A stretch of DNA of 64,000 nt from Anoxybacter fermentans (GTDB lineage: Bacteria > Bacillota > Halanaerobiia > DY22613): the NCBI RefSeq assembly GCF_003991135.1, contig NZ_CP016379.1, positions 2,790,001-2,854,000 on the forward strand, in the 5' to 3' direction. The translations under genes and the position numbers were made by a program. Shown in pieces: positions 53,761 through 62,184 of this stretch; position 1 is the stretch's first letter, and each line of letters opens with the position of its first letter. A model generated the notes under the pieces. The model saw nothing but the letters and a program-made list of their open reading frames with translations, made no database searches and had not been told where the DNA came from.

Positions 53761-54812
53761 ATTTTAATCTCACCCTCCTGGATCAATTCAATAAGAATTC
53801 TAACAACATCTTGATCCAGTTTCCCACCTGCTGCTTCTTTTTGTAATATTTCAATACACTGCTCAATTGGTAATTTAGAACGATAAGGTCTGTCTGAATA
53901 AAGGGCATCAAAGATATCTACTACTGTTAAAATTCTAGCTTCTAGACAAATCTCATCCCCTTTTAAACCATCGGGATAACCGGAGCCATCTAATTTTTCA
54001 TGATGACTGCGTATAAGCTGACGGATTTTAGCTAATGTTTTTAAAGGTTTACAGATTTCTTCACCGATCACCGGATGAGTTTTTATAATATCAAATTCTT
54101 CATCAGTCAGCTTACCCGGCTTATTTAAAATCGCTTCTGGAACACCTATTTTACCAATATCGTGGATTAGTGCTGCTGTTCCCAGAATTTTAAGTTGCTC
54201 TTCACTTAAATCAAATCTCTCACCCACTTTTAATGCCATCTGTTTTACTCTTTCAGTATGATCTTCGGTATATTTATCCTTAGCTTCAATAGCTTTGGCA
54301 AAAGAGATAATTACATTCTCAATATTTTCCTTCTCCTGTCTATATTCTTCTTCAAGTAAATTATATAAACGGGTAATTTCATCTTTTGATTTTTTCAGTT
54401 CTTCAACCTTTTCTTTAAGTTCATCAATCAATATCTTCTTTTCCAGACCATTATATATGATTTTTACCAGTTCCTCATTATTCCAGGGTTTTTCAATGTA
54501 ATAATATAGTCCAACTTCATTAATCGCTTTGATTGCACTCTCTTTATCAGCACAGCCGGTAAGAAGAATCAATACAGCATCCTGGTTAATCTCTTTCACA
54601 CGGCGCAAAAACTCCAATCCAGTCATACTGGGCATTAAAAAATCAGAGATAACCAGATCTATCTCTTCTTCTTTAACATATTTAAGCCCCACCTCAGGGT
54701 CATTAGCAGTTAAAACCCGTAAATCTGTGGTCAGTTCCAGATATATGGATATACTTTCTGTAATCATTACTTCATCGTCAACAACCAAAATAGTTCTTGT
54801 TTTTTTGCTCAT
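53757..54812 (-). CDS. response regulator with HD-GYP phosphodiesterase domain (RpfG-like)
   Basis: In this 351-aa protein a REC domain (VVDDEVMITESISIYLE; phospho-Asp in DLVISDFLMPSMTGLEF; residues 8-125) is followed by a coiled linker and HD-GYP (about 165-345): HTERVKQMALKVGERF, ALIHDIGKIGVPEAIL and HHEKLDGSGYPDGLKGDEIC. All metal-binding His and Asp residues and the GYP motif are present, so c-di-GMP hydrolysis is expected. It forms an operon with the histidine kinase. ATG follows GAAGGAGGTGATTTGTT. Confidence 0.93.
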   Translation of the reverse strand: MSKKTRTILVVDDEVMITESISIYLELTTDLRVLTANDPEVGLKYVKEEEIDLVISDFLMPSMTGLEFLRRVKEINQDAVLILLTGCADKESAIKAINEVGLYYYIEKPWNNEELVKIIYNGLEKKILIDELKEKVEELKKSKDEITRLYNLLEEEYRQEKENIENVIISFAKAIEAKDKYTEDHTERVKQMALKVGERFDLSEEQLKILGTAALIHDIGKIGVPEAILNKPGKLTDEEFDIIKTHPVIGEEICKPLKTLAKIRQLIRSHHEKLDGSGYPDGLKGDEICLEARILTVVDIFDALYSDRPYRSKLPIEQCIEILQKEAAGGKLDQDVVRILIELIQEGEIKI

Positions 54813-54935
54813 AACAAATCACCTCCTTCTTTACTGCAATAACTTATGCAATTCTACATAAATAGAGTTTTTTCCTCTCTTAAATCCAAAAATCATCAAA
54901 AAAAAACGCCTCCCTAAAACTGCTTTATTAAAATT

Positions 54936-55068
54936 ATGATTAAACTGCAAAAAACTAATTTTAAGCACCATTAAAATTTTTTGTTTAATCATTTTAGTTA
55001 AAATCGAACTTTAGATAGTTCGAAAAATTTCTTTATAAAGCGAAAATTTGCTTTTTACAGTAAAATTA
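54936..55068 (+). repeat. palindromic intergenic repeat, medium copy R18 (133 bp)
   Basis: AAACTGCAAAAAACTAATTT at the left, CGAAAATTTGCTTTTTACAG at the right. The middle is deleted as in R14 and R16, with more point changes. Confidence 0.85.
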
Positions 55069-55094
55069 ATTATCAGATAAAAAATAATAACAAA

Positions 55095-55119
55095 ACCAGG
55101 GCTTAAAAAAACCCTGGTC
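55095..55119 (-). terminator. terminator-like hairpin after the DUF1858 gene
   Basis: ACCAGGG pairs with CCCTGGT. On the minus strand the T-rich part lies in the loop and in the weak TTTTG that follows, so efficiency is uncertain. Confidence 0.5.
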
Positions 55120-55127
55120 CTAAGATA

Positions 55128-55325
55128 TTAATGATTCCGTTCATATTCATTGAGTTCTGTCAACAGAGAATTAAGATCAACTCTGGAAAATCTGGCAGCA
55201 TCACCGATGCTGAAATTGGCCATACTACCTCAGCCAAATACTTTAATCCGATGTTTTTCAAAGACTTTTTCTATACCGGGTACATTAAAGACTACATCGG
55301 AAATTTTATCTTCGGCATGAATCAA
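55128..55325 (-). CDS. DUF1858-domain protein with in-frame TGA (candidate selenoprotein)
   Basis: Start at TTG 55325 after GGGAGGTGATATT; 65 codons to TAA at 55128. The reading is LIHAEDKISDVVFNVPGIEK, VFEKHRIKVFG, TGA (55232-55230), GSMANFSIGDAARFSRVDLN, SLLTELNEYERNH. DUF1858 proteins carry a CxGC motif after the first helices; here the first Cys is Val and the second is the TGA. The rest of the frame is intact. Downstream, CAGCATC-GGT-GATGCTG (55212-55196) forms a 7-bp hairpin 17 nt after the TGA with a G-first apical loop, as in bacterial SECIS elements. Either Sec is inserted here or the gene carries a single nonsense mutation. Confidence 0.55.
55196..55212 (-). promoter_or_regulatory. 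candidate bacterial SECIS hairpin
   Basis: The stem CAGCATC/GATGCTG with loop GGT begins 17 nt 3' of the TGA and may extend by GGC/GCC across an internal bulge. It fits the loose bacterial SECIS description (stem-loop just after UGA, G among the first loop bases). Confidence 0.45.
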
Positions 55326-55396
55326 AATATCACCTCCCTTCTTAGTTTATGAGTTCGACAAAAAATTAACCTGTATATTTTTTTACAATTTATTTT

Positions 55397-55448
55397 ATGA
55401 TTAAACTGCAAAAAACTAACCATCTTAATAAGATTGAAAGAGAAATAA
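55397..55448 (+). repeat. left fragment of repeat copy R19, cut by the IS element
   Basis: ATGATTAAACTGCAAAAAAC, CCATCTTAATAAGATTG and AGAGAAATAAG match the left arm. The IS begins at this point, and the matching right end is at 57230-57250. Confidence 0.7.
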
Positions 55449-55562
55449 GGGGCTGTCTCAAAAGTAATTAATTACTTTTGGGCATGGCCCCTTTTTTCAT
55501 TGTTCATTTTAAATTCATTGAAAATTTTTCTGTTAAGAAAATAAAAACCCATACCTGACATT

Positions 55563-57119
55563 CTATACTGTTGCCAGTTTAGCCAGGTTATGGGCTATAC
55601 ACAGTAAACCCCATTCAATTTTTACTTTCTCAAGGCCACGAAGCAGAAATCTCCGGAATGACCAATTACCTTTGATCCTTCCAAAGACAGATTCCGCTTC
55701 AATTGCTCTTTGAGAACGGAGTTTCATACCTTTATCGGAACAAAGGTTTTCCTTTACCTTTTGCTTATATTCACGTAATTTAAAATTTATTCTTATTACT
55801 CGATCACCTTTGGCCTTGGTACAATTTTCTTTTAACTCACACCCATCACAATTTTCGCATTTGTAATATCTAATTTGTTTAGTATATCCATTTTCAGTCT
55901 TAATTTCTTTTGTCTTACAGTAAATGAGTCTTCTTTGAGCAGGACAAATAAACTCGTCGTTTTCTTTATCATACGGCCAGTTTTCTACTTTAAATATATC
56001 ATTTTTAAACTTCTTCTTTTGTTCTTTATGAAAAGTATTATACTTAACATAAATATTAGTATTGGCTTTCTCTAAGTAATCATAATTTTCCTCACTACCA
56101 TAACCTGAATCAGCTATCACATTTTCCGGAATCTTACCTGTAACTTCTTTTACTTTTTCTAAATGAGGTATTAAGCATCTTGAATCTGCCGGCCTTTGAT
56201 GAATACTATAACCAACTACAAACTGATTCTCTGTACCTATCTGAACATTATATGCGGGCTTCAATTGCCCATTTTTCATGTGGTCTTCTTTCATTCTCAT
56301 AAAAGTTGCATCAGTATCTGTTTTAGAATAACTGTTTCGTCCATTTAAAATCTCTTCCTGCTGCTCATATTTTTTCATTCGAGGAAGACATTTATCTTTG
56401 AGCTCTTTAACTGTTTTTTTTAACTTCTTATCTTTGGAGTTCTTTTCTAGACGTTCTTCAAGTTCCTTAATTTTTTCTTCGAGTTTCTTTGAATCTATTT
56501 CTTTTCCTTCACCCATCTCCTCCAGGTCATTATCCCCATACAATCTATTCTCTTCTTCGTTGGTTTTCTCAATCTCTTTTAAAAGTTCATTAATTTTTGC
56601 CCTAAGCCTTGCTTTGTACTTCTTTGTCGCTTTTCTCCAGACAAAGCTATATTTGTTTGCATTAGCTTCTATTTTTGTACCATCTAAAAAGTAATTCTCT
56701 AACTTTACATATCCTTCTTCTATAAGAAGTTCCAATACTGATGCAAATACCTCATCAATAACATCTTTCATGATCTCTGATCTGAATCGGTTTATCGTCC
56801 GAAAATCAGGTTTATTGTTACCACTAAGCCACATAAAATAAATATTTTCCCGAAGTGCCTTGGCAATTCGTCTTGATGAATATATTCTCTGAGTATAGGC
56901 ATATACTATAACCTTAAGCATCATTTTCGGATGGTAGCTGCTTCTACCCCCACCTTTATATTTTTCAAGCAGGGGTTCAATATTCATCCTTTCTATAGCT
57001 GAATTTACCACCCTTACTAAATGATTCTCAGGAATAAACACATCAAAACTCAAAGGCAACATTGTCTGATTCATATTATATTCAATAAATGTCTTTTTAT
57101 TATGGTTTTTCCTCTTCAT
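55563..57119 (-). CDS. IS1182-family transposase
   Basis: This 518-aa protein has an N-terminal DNA-binding part (FDVFIPENHLVRVVNSAIER, MMLKVIVYAYTQRIYSSRRI), a charged coiled insert (about 190-250), and a DDE core with GTKIEANANKYSF, SKTDTDATFMRMK, AYNVQIGTENQFVVGYS and VIADSGYGSEENYDYLEK. A zinc-ribbon-like CENCDGCELKENC precedes the final ESVFGRIKGNWSFRRF (Glu). It is uninterrupted. Neighbouring sequence is unrelated. Confidence 0.93.
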   Translation of the reverse strand: MKRKNHNKKTFIEYNMNQTMLPLSFDVFIPENHLVRVVNSAIERMNIEPLLEKYKGGGRSSYHPKMMLKVIVYAYTQRIYSSRRIAKALRENIYFMWLSGNNKPDFRTINRFRSEIMKDVIDEVFASVLELLIEEGYVKLENYFLDGTKIEANANKYSFVWRKATKKYKARLRAKINELLKEIEKTNEEENRLYGDNDLEEMGEGKEIDSKKLEEKIKELEERLEKNSKDKKLKKTVKELKDKCLPRMKKYEQQEEILNGRNSYSKTDTDATFMRMKEDHMKNGQLKPAYNVQIGTENQFVVGYSIHQRPADSRCLIPHLEKVKEVTGKIPENVIADSGYGSEENYDYLEKANTNIYVKYNTFHKEQKKKFKNDIFKVENWPYDKENDEFICPAQRRLIYCKTKEIKTENGYTKQIRYYKCENCDGCELKENCTKAKGDRVIRINFKLREYKQKVKENLCSDKGMKLRSQRAIEAESVFGRIKGNWSFRRFLLRGLEKVKIEWGLLCIAHNLAKLATV

Positions 57120-57140
57120 ATTTATATTTTACCATAAAAA

Positions 57141-57186
57141 AAAGGTGTTGTCTTTATAAAAATTTCTGACAACACCTTTCTTTTAA
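57141..57186 (+). terminator. inward-blocking terminator within the IS
   Basis: AAAGGTGTTGTC pairs with GACAACACCTTT, followed by CTTTT. It lies between the transposase start and the IS right end. Confidence 0.7.
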
Positions 57187-57229
57187 TATTTACTTTTGGG
57201 GGTTATAAAGGGACTTTTGGGACAGCCCC

Positions 57230-57250
57230 TTATTTTTGCTGTAATTTATT
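57230..57250 (+). repeat. right fragment of repeat copy R19
   Basis: TTATTTTTGCTGTAATTTAT resembles CTTATTTC and the TTTTTGCAGTTTAATC end of the family. Together with 55397-55448 it brackets the IS. Confidence 0.5.
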
Positions 57251-57259
57251 ATACATTAA

Positions 57260-57300
57260 AAAAAATCAACCACGGAAAGTATCCCATGGTTGATTTAACC
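57260..57300 (-). terminator. intrinsic terminator after the S8 protease
   Basis: Minus strand: AAATCAACCATGG pairs with CCGTGGTTGATTT, then a T run. Confidence 0.88.
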
Positions 57301-57307
57301 TCACTGA

Positions 57308-58639
57308 TTAATAACTTCCCGCTGCCTTTACAGCTGCATCAGCCTGAATCAAACCTGAACCGGTAGCATCACTGCCCCACTCAAAAGTTTCTCCACCCCA
57401 GGGGTCGGGAACAAAGACTGAATTAGGAGGAATATAAATGGCAGTCTCTTTTAGAATCTTCTCCACATCTTTCTGGGTCAGGAACGGATTTTTCTGAAGC
57501 ATTAAAGCAGCAACCCCAGCTACATGAGGAGCAGCCATACTGGTACCGCTTAGATAATAATATTGGCCCATTTTATCCTGCTTAGCCCAGCGTGGTGGAT
57601 GAGCAGCACCATAAACTGAATATGGTCCGACAACCCAGACACCCGGAGCCAATACATCCAGAAACTGGCCCGGTAATTCCCGGCTACTAAAATCAGCTAC
57701 ATAAACTTGATCAACAATATCACCCTCAGCTACATCTCCCAGCCAGCCTTGAAGCCACATATCTCTCCAGCCAACAGCACCTACTGAAATAACTTCATCA
57801 TAACCGCCCGGATAGCCCATTCCCGCTTCTCCTTCATTTCCGGCAGAAGCTACTACAATTACACCATGCTTAATGGCATATTGGATAGCCTTTAATTGCG
57901 GAACACTCGGATATTTACCTCCTAAACTCATATTAATTACAATCGGCTCAGTTATTTTACCGCTGGCCCGTAAATTTGCAACATAGATAATTCCTGCAGT
58001 TACAGCAGAAGTATAACCTGAACCCTGGTTACTTAGAACTTTTACTGGAATAATTTTTGCTCCAGGAGCAACTCCATCTATCGGAGTATTATAAAGGTAA
58101 TATCCAATAATAGTACTGGTAACATGAGTACCATGAGCATGGGTCCCGATCCAGGCTCCCGGGTTTTCCTGTCCCTGTGGGTTATGGAATCCCATACCCA
58201 ATTCTGTTGCTATCCGCTCTTCTGGGAAATAATTTTTCCAATGAGGTAAAAGGCCAGTATCCAGAACAGCTACATATACCCCTGTTCCATCAACATCTAT
58301 GTAGGTATTATTATGAACAACTTCCACATCAATAATATCCAGATCCCAGGTTTTAAGTCCGCCATGAACAGTCACTTCTTCATCACGATAAACCCCAACT
58401 ACACCCGGCATTCCCTGAATTTCAGGTATATCTTCTTCTCTTACTGTTAATGCAACTGTATTAATCTCTGGAAACTTAAAATTAATATTAACAGCCATCC
58501 CCTTCAATTCTGCCAGCATTGTGTCAGTATATTTTTCTACTTCCACCATAACTCTAACATTTTTTGCAGCTGCTACCCCAAATACCCCAACACTAAAAAT
58601 AACCAATAGTGTTACTACCAAAAGAAAAGACCTCTTCAT
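57308..58639 (-). CDS. secreted subtilisin-like (S8) serine protease
   Basis: This 443-aa protein has a signal peptide of about 25 residues (MKRSFLLVVTLLVIFSVGVF), a propeptide of I9 type (about 30-95) and the catalytic domain with Asp in YVAVLDTGLLPHW, His in AHGTHVTSTIIGYY, the oxyanion Asn in VVASAGNEGEAGMGY and Ser in YYLSGTSMAAPHVAGVAALM. All three catalytic residues are present. It is probably secreted and matured by propeptide cleavage. No C-terminal anchor is visible. Confidence 0.94.
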   Translation of the reverse strand: MKRSFLLVVTLLVIFSVGVFGVAAAKNVRVMVEVEKYTDTMLAELKGMAVNINFKFPEINTVALTVREEDIPEIQGMPGVVGVYRDEEVTVHGGLKTWDLDIIDVEVVHNNTYIDVDGTGVYVAVLDTGLLPHWKNYFPEERIATELGMGFHNPQGQENPGAWIGTHAHGTHVTSTIIGYYLYNTPIDGVAPGAKIIPVKVLSNQGSGYTSAVTAGIIYVANLRASGKITEPIVINMSLGGKYPSVPQLKAIQYAIKHGVIVVASAGNEGEAGMGYPGGYDEVISVGAVGWRDMWLQGWLGDVAEGDIVDQVYVADFSSRELPGQFLDVLAPGVWVVGPYSVYGAAHPPRWAKQDKMGQYYYLSGTSMAAPHVAGVAALMLQKNPFLTQKDVEKILKETAIYIPPNSVFVPDPWGGETFEWGSDATGSGLIQADAAVKAAGSY

Positions 58640-58711
58640 CCGTGACTTATACCCCCTTTTAAAAATTTAGTTTATTATAAAATATATTCCAATATTCTTT
58701 CTAATATAACT

Positions 58712-60769
58712 TCATAGAGAAAATATTAATTCTATTTCACTTTTATATTCTTCATCATTCCAACCATCAACAGTCAGGGGTAATTCTGCAGAAAAATTCA
58801 ATTTAGTCATTCTATTAAATTGGTAACTCCCTGTAAGAACCAAAGACCAGACCGATTCTTTTTTAAATAATTCCTTCTGCTTTTGATATATAAATCGGGA
58901 AATAATCTTAAATTCAGGAACTGGATTATACTCTATCTGACTACTCACCTGTTGGCCATTCTTATCTTTCACCCAATTCAATTTAATTGCTCCCTTTTCT
59001 CCACTTAAGAAAGCCTGTGCTGAACCACCTTTAGAACTCAGATTACAACGAATTTCAATCCGAATTGGGTTTTGATAAAAAATTTGAACAGATATTTTTC
59101 TGGCTAACCCTCCATCTGCTCCCGGATAAACCTCTTTTTCCTGCTGATATTTAAATTCAGTCTGAAAAATGTTCAGAAAACGTTTTTTAATTCTAATTTC
59201 TTGCAAATGACGTTGATAGTCTTCTTTAAACTCTTCTTCCCCTGAAAAAGAAATCTGTCCTTTCCCCATCTGATAAGCTAAATCATAATTAATAAAATGA
59301 TCCACCCTATCCTCAGATTGATTTTCAATTTTATTAATAGGATGAATGTACTTTGATCTAAAACCCAGTTGACCAGTTAACCGTTCCTTCTTCCAATTTA
59401 AACGGGAGCTAAGCTGAATAAATTGGTGATTTAAATTCAATTGAGAGGCAGACTGACTTTTCCAGATCCACTGTCCGAACCCGGTCTCCAGGTCAAGGGA
59501 ATATGGCCCCTGATAACTATATGTGAGAAAACCAATCTTTCCCTCTTTTCCCTCTGGTAAAAATATCAGGTCATCCCCTTCCTCGTTTTCCTGATAGACA
59601 AACTGCAGATAAGAATCAGGACTTATCTGCCAATATCCCTTTAAAAGTCGAAGTTCCTTATATTCTGTGATCAACTCCGGGTTTTTCTCTGGATTATCAT
59701 GACTATAATCAAAGTGTATCAATAGATAAAGATTAGGATTTACAGACCATCGCCCTTCCAATCTATATTCTTCTAATGGAGCTGTCTCTTTTTGATCTAT
59801 TGAAGACATAAATTCCGGGCCATGATAGGTATACCTTAACTTAAGATGGGTCTGATCATTACCAAGACGTATTAATCCATCATATGCCCAATCCCGGAAT
59901 TCCAATAACCCTCTAATCTCCGACCAGGCAAGTTGATTTTCTAACTTTAACCATGTTAAACCATTCCACTCCCCGGTCAAGATACCGGCCTGAAAAGTTC
60001 TGGCCGGCAGATAAAAGATAACATTTTCCCCCGGACAATCTTCTATTACTATCCAACTTACTCCCCCATGAATCAGCCCCTTTTCTAAAGAGATGGAGAA
60101 TCCCTTCTGCAACCGTTCGTAATAACCTCCTCCGGGTTGGTAAGTATAGCTGACCTCAATCTCTTCATCCGTTAAAAGGGGACGGTTTAAAAACACAACT
60201 CCCGTCTGATAGTCCAATTGATATTCTTCTTTCGTCAATTTTACTCCATTCCAATACAAACTTTCACTCCCCGGAATGATGGGACTATTACTCAAATTAT
60301 ACGGACCTCTACTTCCATTGCCCTTAATTTTGTCCTGATAATGCAACCCCTTAACAAAAGCCTTTAGTATCTGCAACTCAATCGCCCCATTAAAAAATTG
60401 ATAACCAATCAAACCGCCCCGCTGATCCTGATTAAAAGAAAAAAAATCATTCTCCATCTCATTTAGCGAATAATCTCCCAACTGGATTTTAAGGTTTTCT
60501 TTTGTGTAATTAAGCATAATCCGGTCAATTAATTCTCCATCAGGCTTAAGATATGTCACCAGATATAATCCCGGATACGGATTGCCCTGTAGATATAATA
60601 AATAATCCGGCTTCAATATACTTTGTCCTTCTTTAATATAAAGGGCCAATCTGAGCTCCCCTGAATAAACTAACCCATACTCCTGAATAACTCCACCTTC
60701 TACAAGCAGGCTAATTGAAATTATAAAAATAATCAAAAAAACCCCTATCTTTTGTATCCGGCCATACAT
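58712..60769 (-). CDS. predicted outer-membrane beta-barrel protein
   Basis: The 685-aa protein has a signal-anchor-like start (KIGVFLIIFIISISLLVEGG) and is then almost entirely alternating aromatic/polar beta strands. An early region has VYSGELRLALYIKEGQ. A beta-sandwich-like segment (LYWNGVKLTKEEYQLDYQTG, VVFLNRPLLTDEEIEVSYTY) precedes a long run of amphipathic strands such as LKLRYTYHGPEF and ENQLAWSEIRG, ending IELIFSL with a hydrophobic C-terminal residue as in outer-membrane barrels. It implies a two-membrane envelope. Ligand unknown. Confidence 0.7.
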   Translation of the reverse strand: MYGRIQKIGVFLIIFIISISLLVEGGVIQEYGLVYSGELRLALYIKEGQSILKPDYLLYLQGNPYPGLYLVTYLKPDGELIDRIMLNYTKENLKIQLGDYSLNEMENDFFSFNQDQRGGLIGYQFFNGAIELQILKAFVKGLHYQDKIKGNGSRGPYNLSNSPIIPGSESLYWNGVKLTKEEYQLDYQTGVVFLNRPLLTDEEIEVSYTYQPGGGYYERLQKGFSISLEKGLIHGGVSWIVIEDCPGENVIFYLPARTFQAGILTGEWNGLTWLKLENQLAWSEIRGLLEFRDWAYDGLIRLGNDQTHLKLRYTYHGPEFMSSIDQKETAPLEEYRLEGRWSVNPNLYLLIHFDYSHDNPEKNPELITEYKELRLLKGYWQISPDSYLQFVYQENEEGDDLIFLPEGKEGKIGFLTYSYQGPYSLDLETGFGQWIWKSQSASQLNLNHQFIQLSSRLNWKKERLTGQLGFRSKYIHPINKIENQSEDRVDHFINYDLAYQMGKGQISFSGEEEFKEDYQRHLQEIRIKKRFLNIFQTEFKYQQEKEVYPGADGGLARKISVQIFYQNPIRIEIRCNLSSKGGSAQAFLSGEKGAIKLNWVKDKNGQQVSSQIEYNPVPEFKIISRFIYQKQKELFKKESVWSLVLTGSYQFNRMTKLNFSAELPLTVDGWNDEEYKSEIELIFSL

Positions 60770-60898
60770 TTCCCTAATCCTTCCTGTTTTAATATTTACT
60801 ATCCATTTAATATTATGAATCTGGTTTTTTTTCTATGACAAAAAGTTACCCAAACCTCAAAGATATTAATAATTACCGTGTTGATCTAAATTTTATAA

Positions 60899-60948
60899 AA
60901 AAACCGCCAGTTATTGAGCATAACTGCTCATCTAACTGACGGTCTCTG
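60899..60948 (-). terminator. intrinsic terminator overlapping the methyltransferase end
   Basis: Minus strand: ACCGTCAGTTAGATGAGCA pairs with TGCTCAATAACTGGCGGT and is followed by T7. The gene's stop codon lies in the stem. Confidence 0.85.
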
Positions 60949-62107
60949 TAAATCTTTCTATAGCCGGATTGACCTTTAAAAACTGCTTCAACCTCTGATA
61001 CTCTTTAAGAGCTTTTGGATTTACTTCTCTGGTTTTAACAGCTCGAATCATTAAATTTTTCGGAGTCTCAAGAGGTGAAATATATTCAACTACTGAAGTC
61101 TTATAACCTTTAGCTTCCAAATAAAGACTTCTTAATCCATCAGTCAAAAGATCAGCAAGTCTGGTTTTAAAAATCCCGTGTTTAATAATGGGTACCAAAA
61201 GATCAAAAGAATATTGGTCTAAAAGTTCCCTATGACAACACGGAACGGCAACTATTGCTTTTGCCTTAGACTTAATAGCTAAGGCCAACGCTTCATCAGT
61301 AGCAGTATCGCAGGCATGGAGACTGATTACCAGATCTATAGGTCGGTTGGGTTTGAAATTTTTAATATCTGTTTGATAAAAATCCATGTTTCTGTATCCC
61401 AATTTTCTGGCAATCTCCCTGGAAGTTTCAATAACTCCTTTTGAATAATCAAGTCCTATAAAATAGCAGTCTTTTTTCAGGATATTTTTCAAATAAAAGT
61501 TTAAGACAAAAGTCAGATAGGATTTACCACATCCACAGTCGAGAATATTAATAGGACCATCCTTATCCCCCAACTCTTTCAGCATACCATCGATCAGTTC
61601 CACAAAATGATCGATTTGATTATATTTGCGGATCATATCATTTTTGATCTTACCGTCTTTTGTCATAATCCCGATGGCTTTTAAAAGTTCATCTGCCTGT
61701 CCTACTTTTATGTAATATTCCCTATTTCCAACCTGGGCCGTCGTTTGATAATGTGAACTTTCGGGTTCTTTCTGTGCCGCATCTTCATATTTAATTCTAA
61801 CATCCTTGTTATCTGCTTCAACAAGAATTCTGGTACCCCGTTCTACAAAAGTCAAGATTAATTCATCAAAGTTTTCTGCTTCTTTTGCCACCTCCTGACT
61901 TAAATCGGTAAAGGAAATAACCTTTGAAGCACCTTGAAAGCTGTACTTTAATTTTTCTGGCCCCGCATATTGTAAACGTGCGGGAAAAATTTTAGCCCCC
62001 GATTTAAAATTAATTATAATTTCCTGAAAAAAATCTTCGTTATCCTTTAAACGCTGTTCAAGACCTTTTAAGAAAAATTGCAACTTGTTACAGATTTGCT
62101 TTTTCAT
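60932..62107 (-). CDS. class I SAM-dependent methyltransferase
   Basis: In this 391-aa protein an N-terminal domain of about 160 residues is followed by a Rossmann methyltransferase: INILDCGCGKSYLTFVLNFY (motif I), YFIGLDYSKGVIE, then DLVISLHACDTATDEALALA and AIVAVPCCHRELL. This resembles the METTL25/RRNAD1-like group; RNA or protein as substrate is not determined. It is monocistronic with a strong terminator overlapping its end. Confidence 0.82.
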   Translation of the reverse strand: MKKQICNKLQFFLKGLEQRLKDNEDFFQEIIINFKSGAKIFPARLQYAGPEKLKYSFQGASKVISFTDLSQEVAKEAENFDELILTFVERGTRILVEADNKDVRIKYEDAAQKEPESSHYQTTAQVGNREYYIKVGQADELLKAIGIMTKDGKIKNDMIRKYNQIDHFVELIDGMLKELGDKDGPINILDCGCGKSYLTFVLNFYLKNILKKDCYFIGLDYSKGVIETSREIARKLGYRNMDFYQTDIKNFKPNRPIDLVISLHACDTATDEALALAIKSKAKAIVAVPCCHRELLDQYSFDLLVPIIKHGIFKTRLADLLTDGLRSLYLEAKGYKTSVVEYISPLETPKNLMIRAVKTREVNPKALKEYQRLKQFLKVNPAIERFTETVS

Positions 62108-62184
62108 ATATTATACCTCCCGGTTTATTACATCACATTTCAGTTTCTCTTATTACCTATTATAGACTTAATTTTACAATACAA

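Larger units (their letters stand above)
55449..57229 (-). mobile_element. IS1182-like insertion sequence (about 1.78 kb)
   Basis: Terminal inverted repeats are GGGGCTGTCTCAAAAGT at 55449 and the complement of GGGGCTGTCCCAAAAGT at 57229. The pairing could extend outward through AAATAAG / CTTATTT, which belongs to the interrupted palindromic repeat. It contains one intact transposase gene and appears recent and potentially active. Confidence 0.85.
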
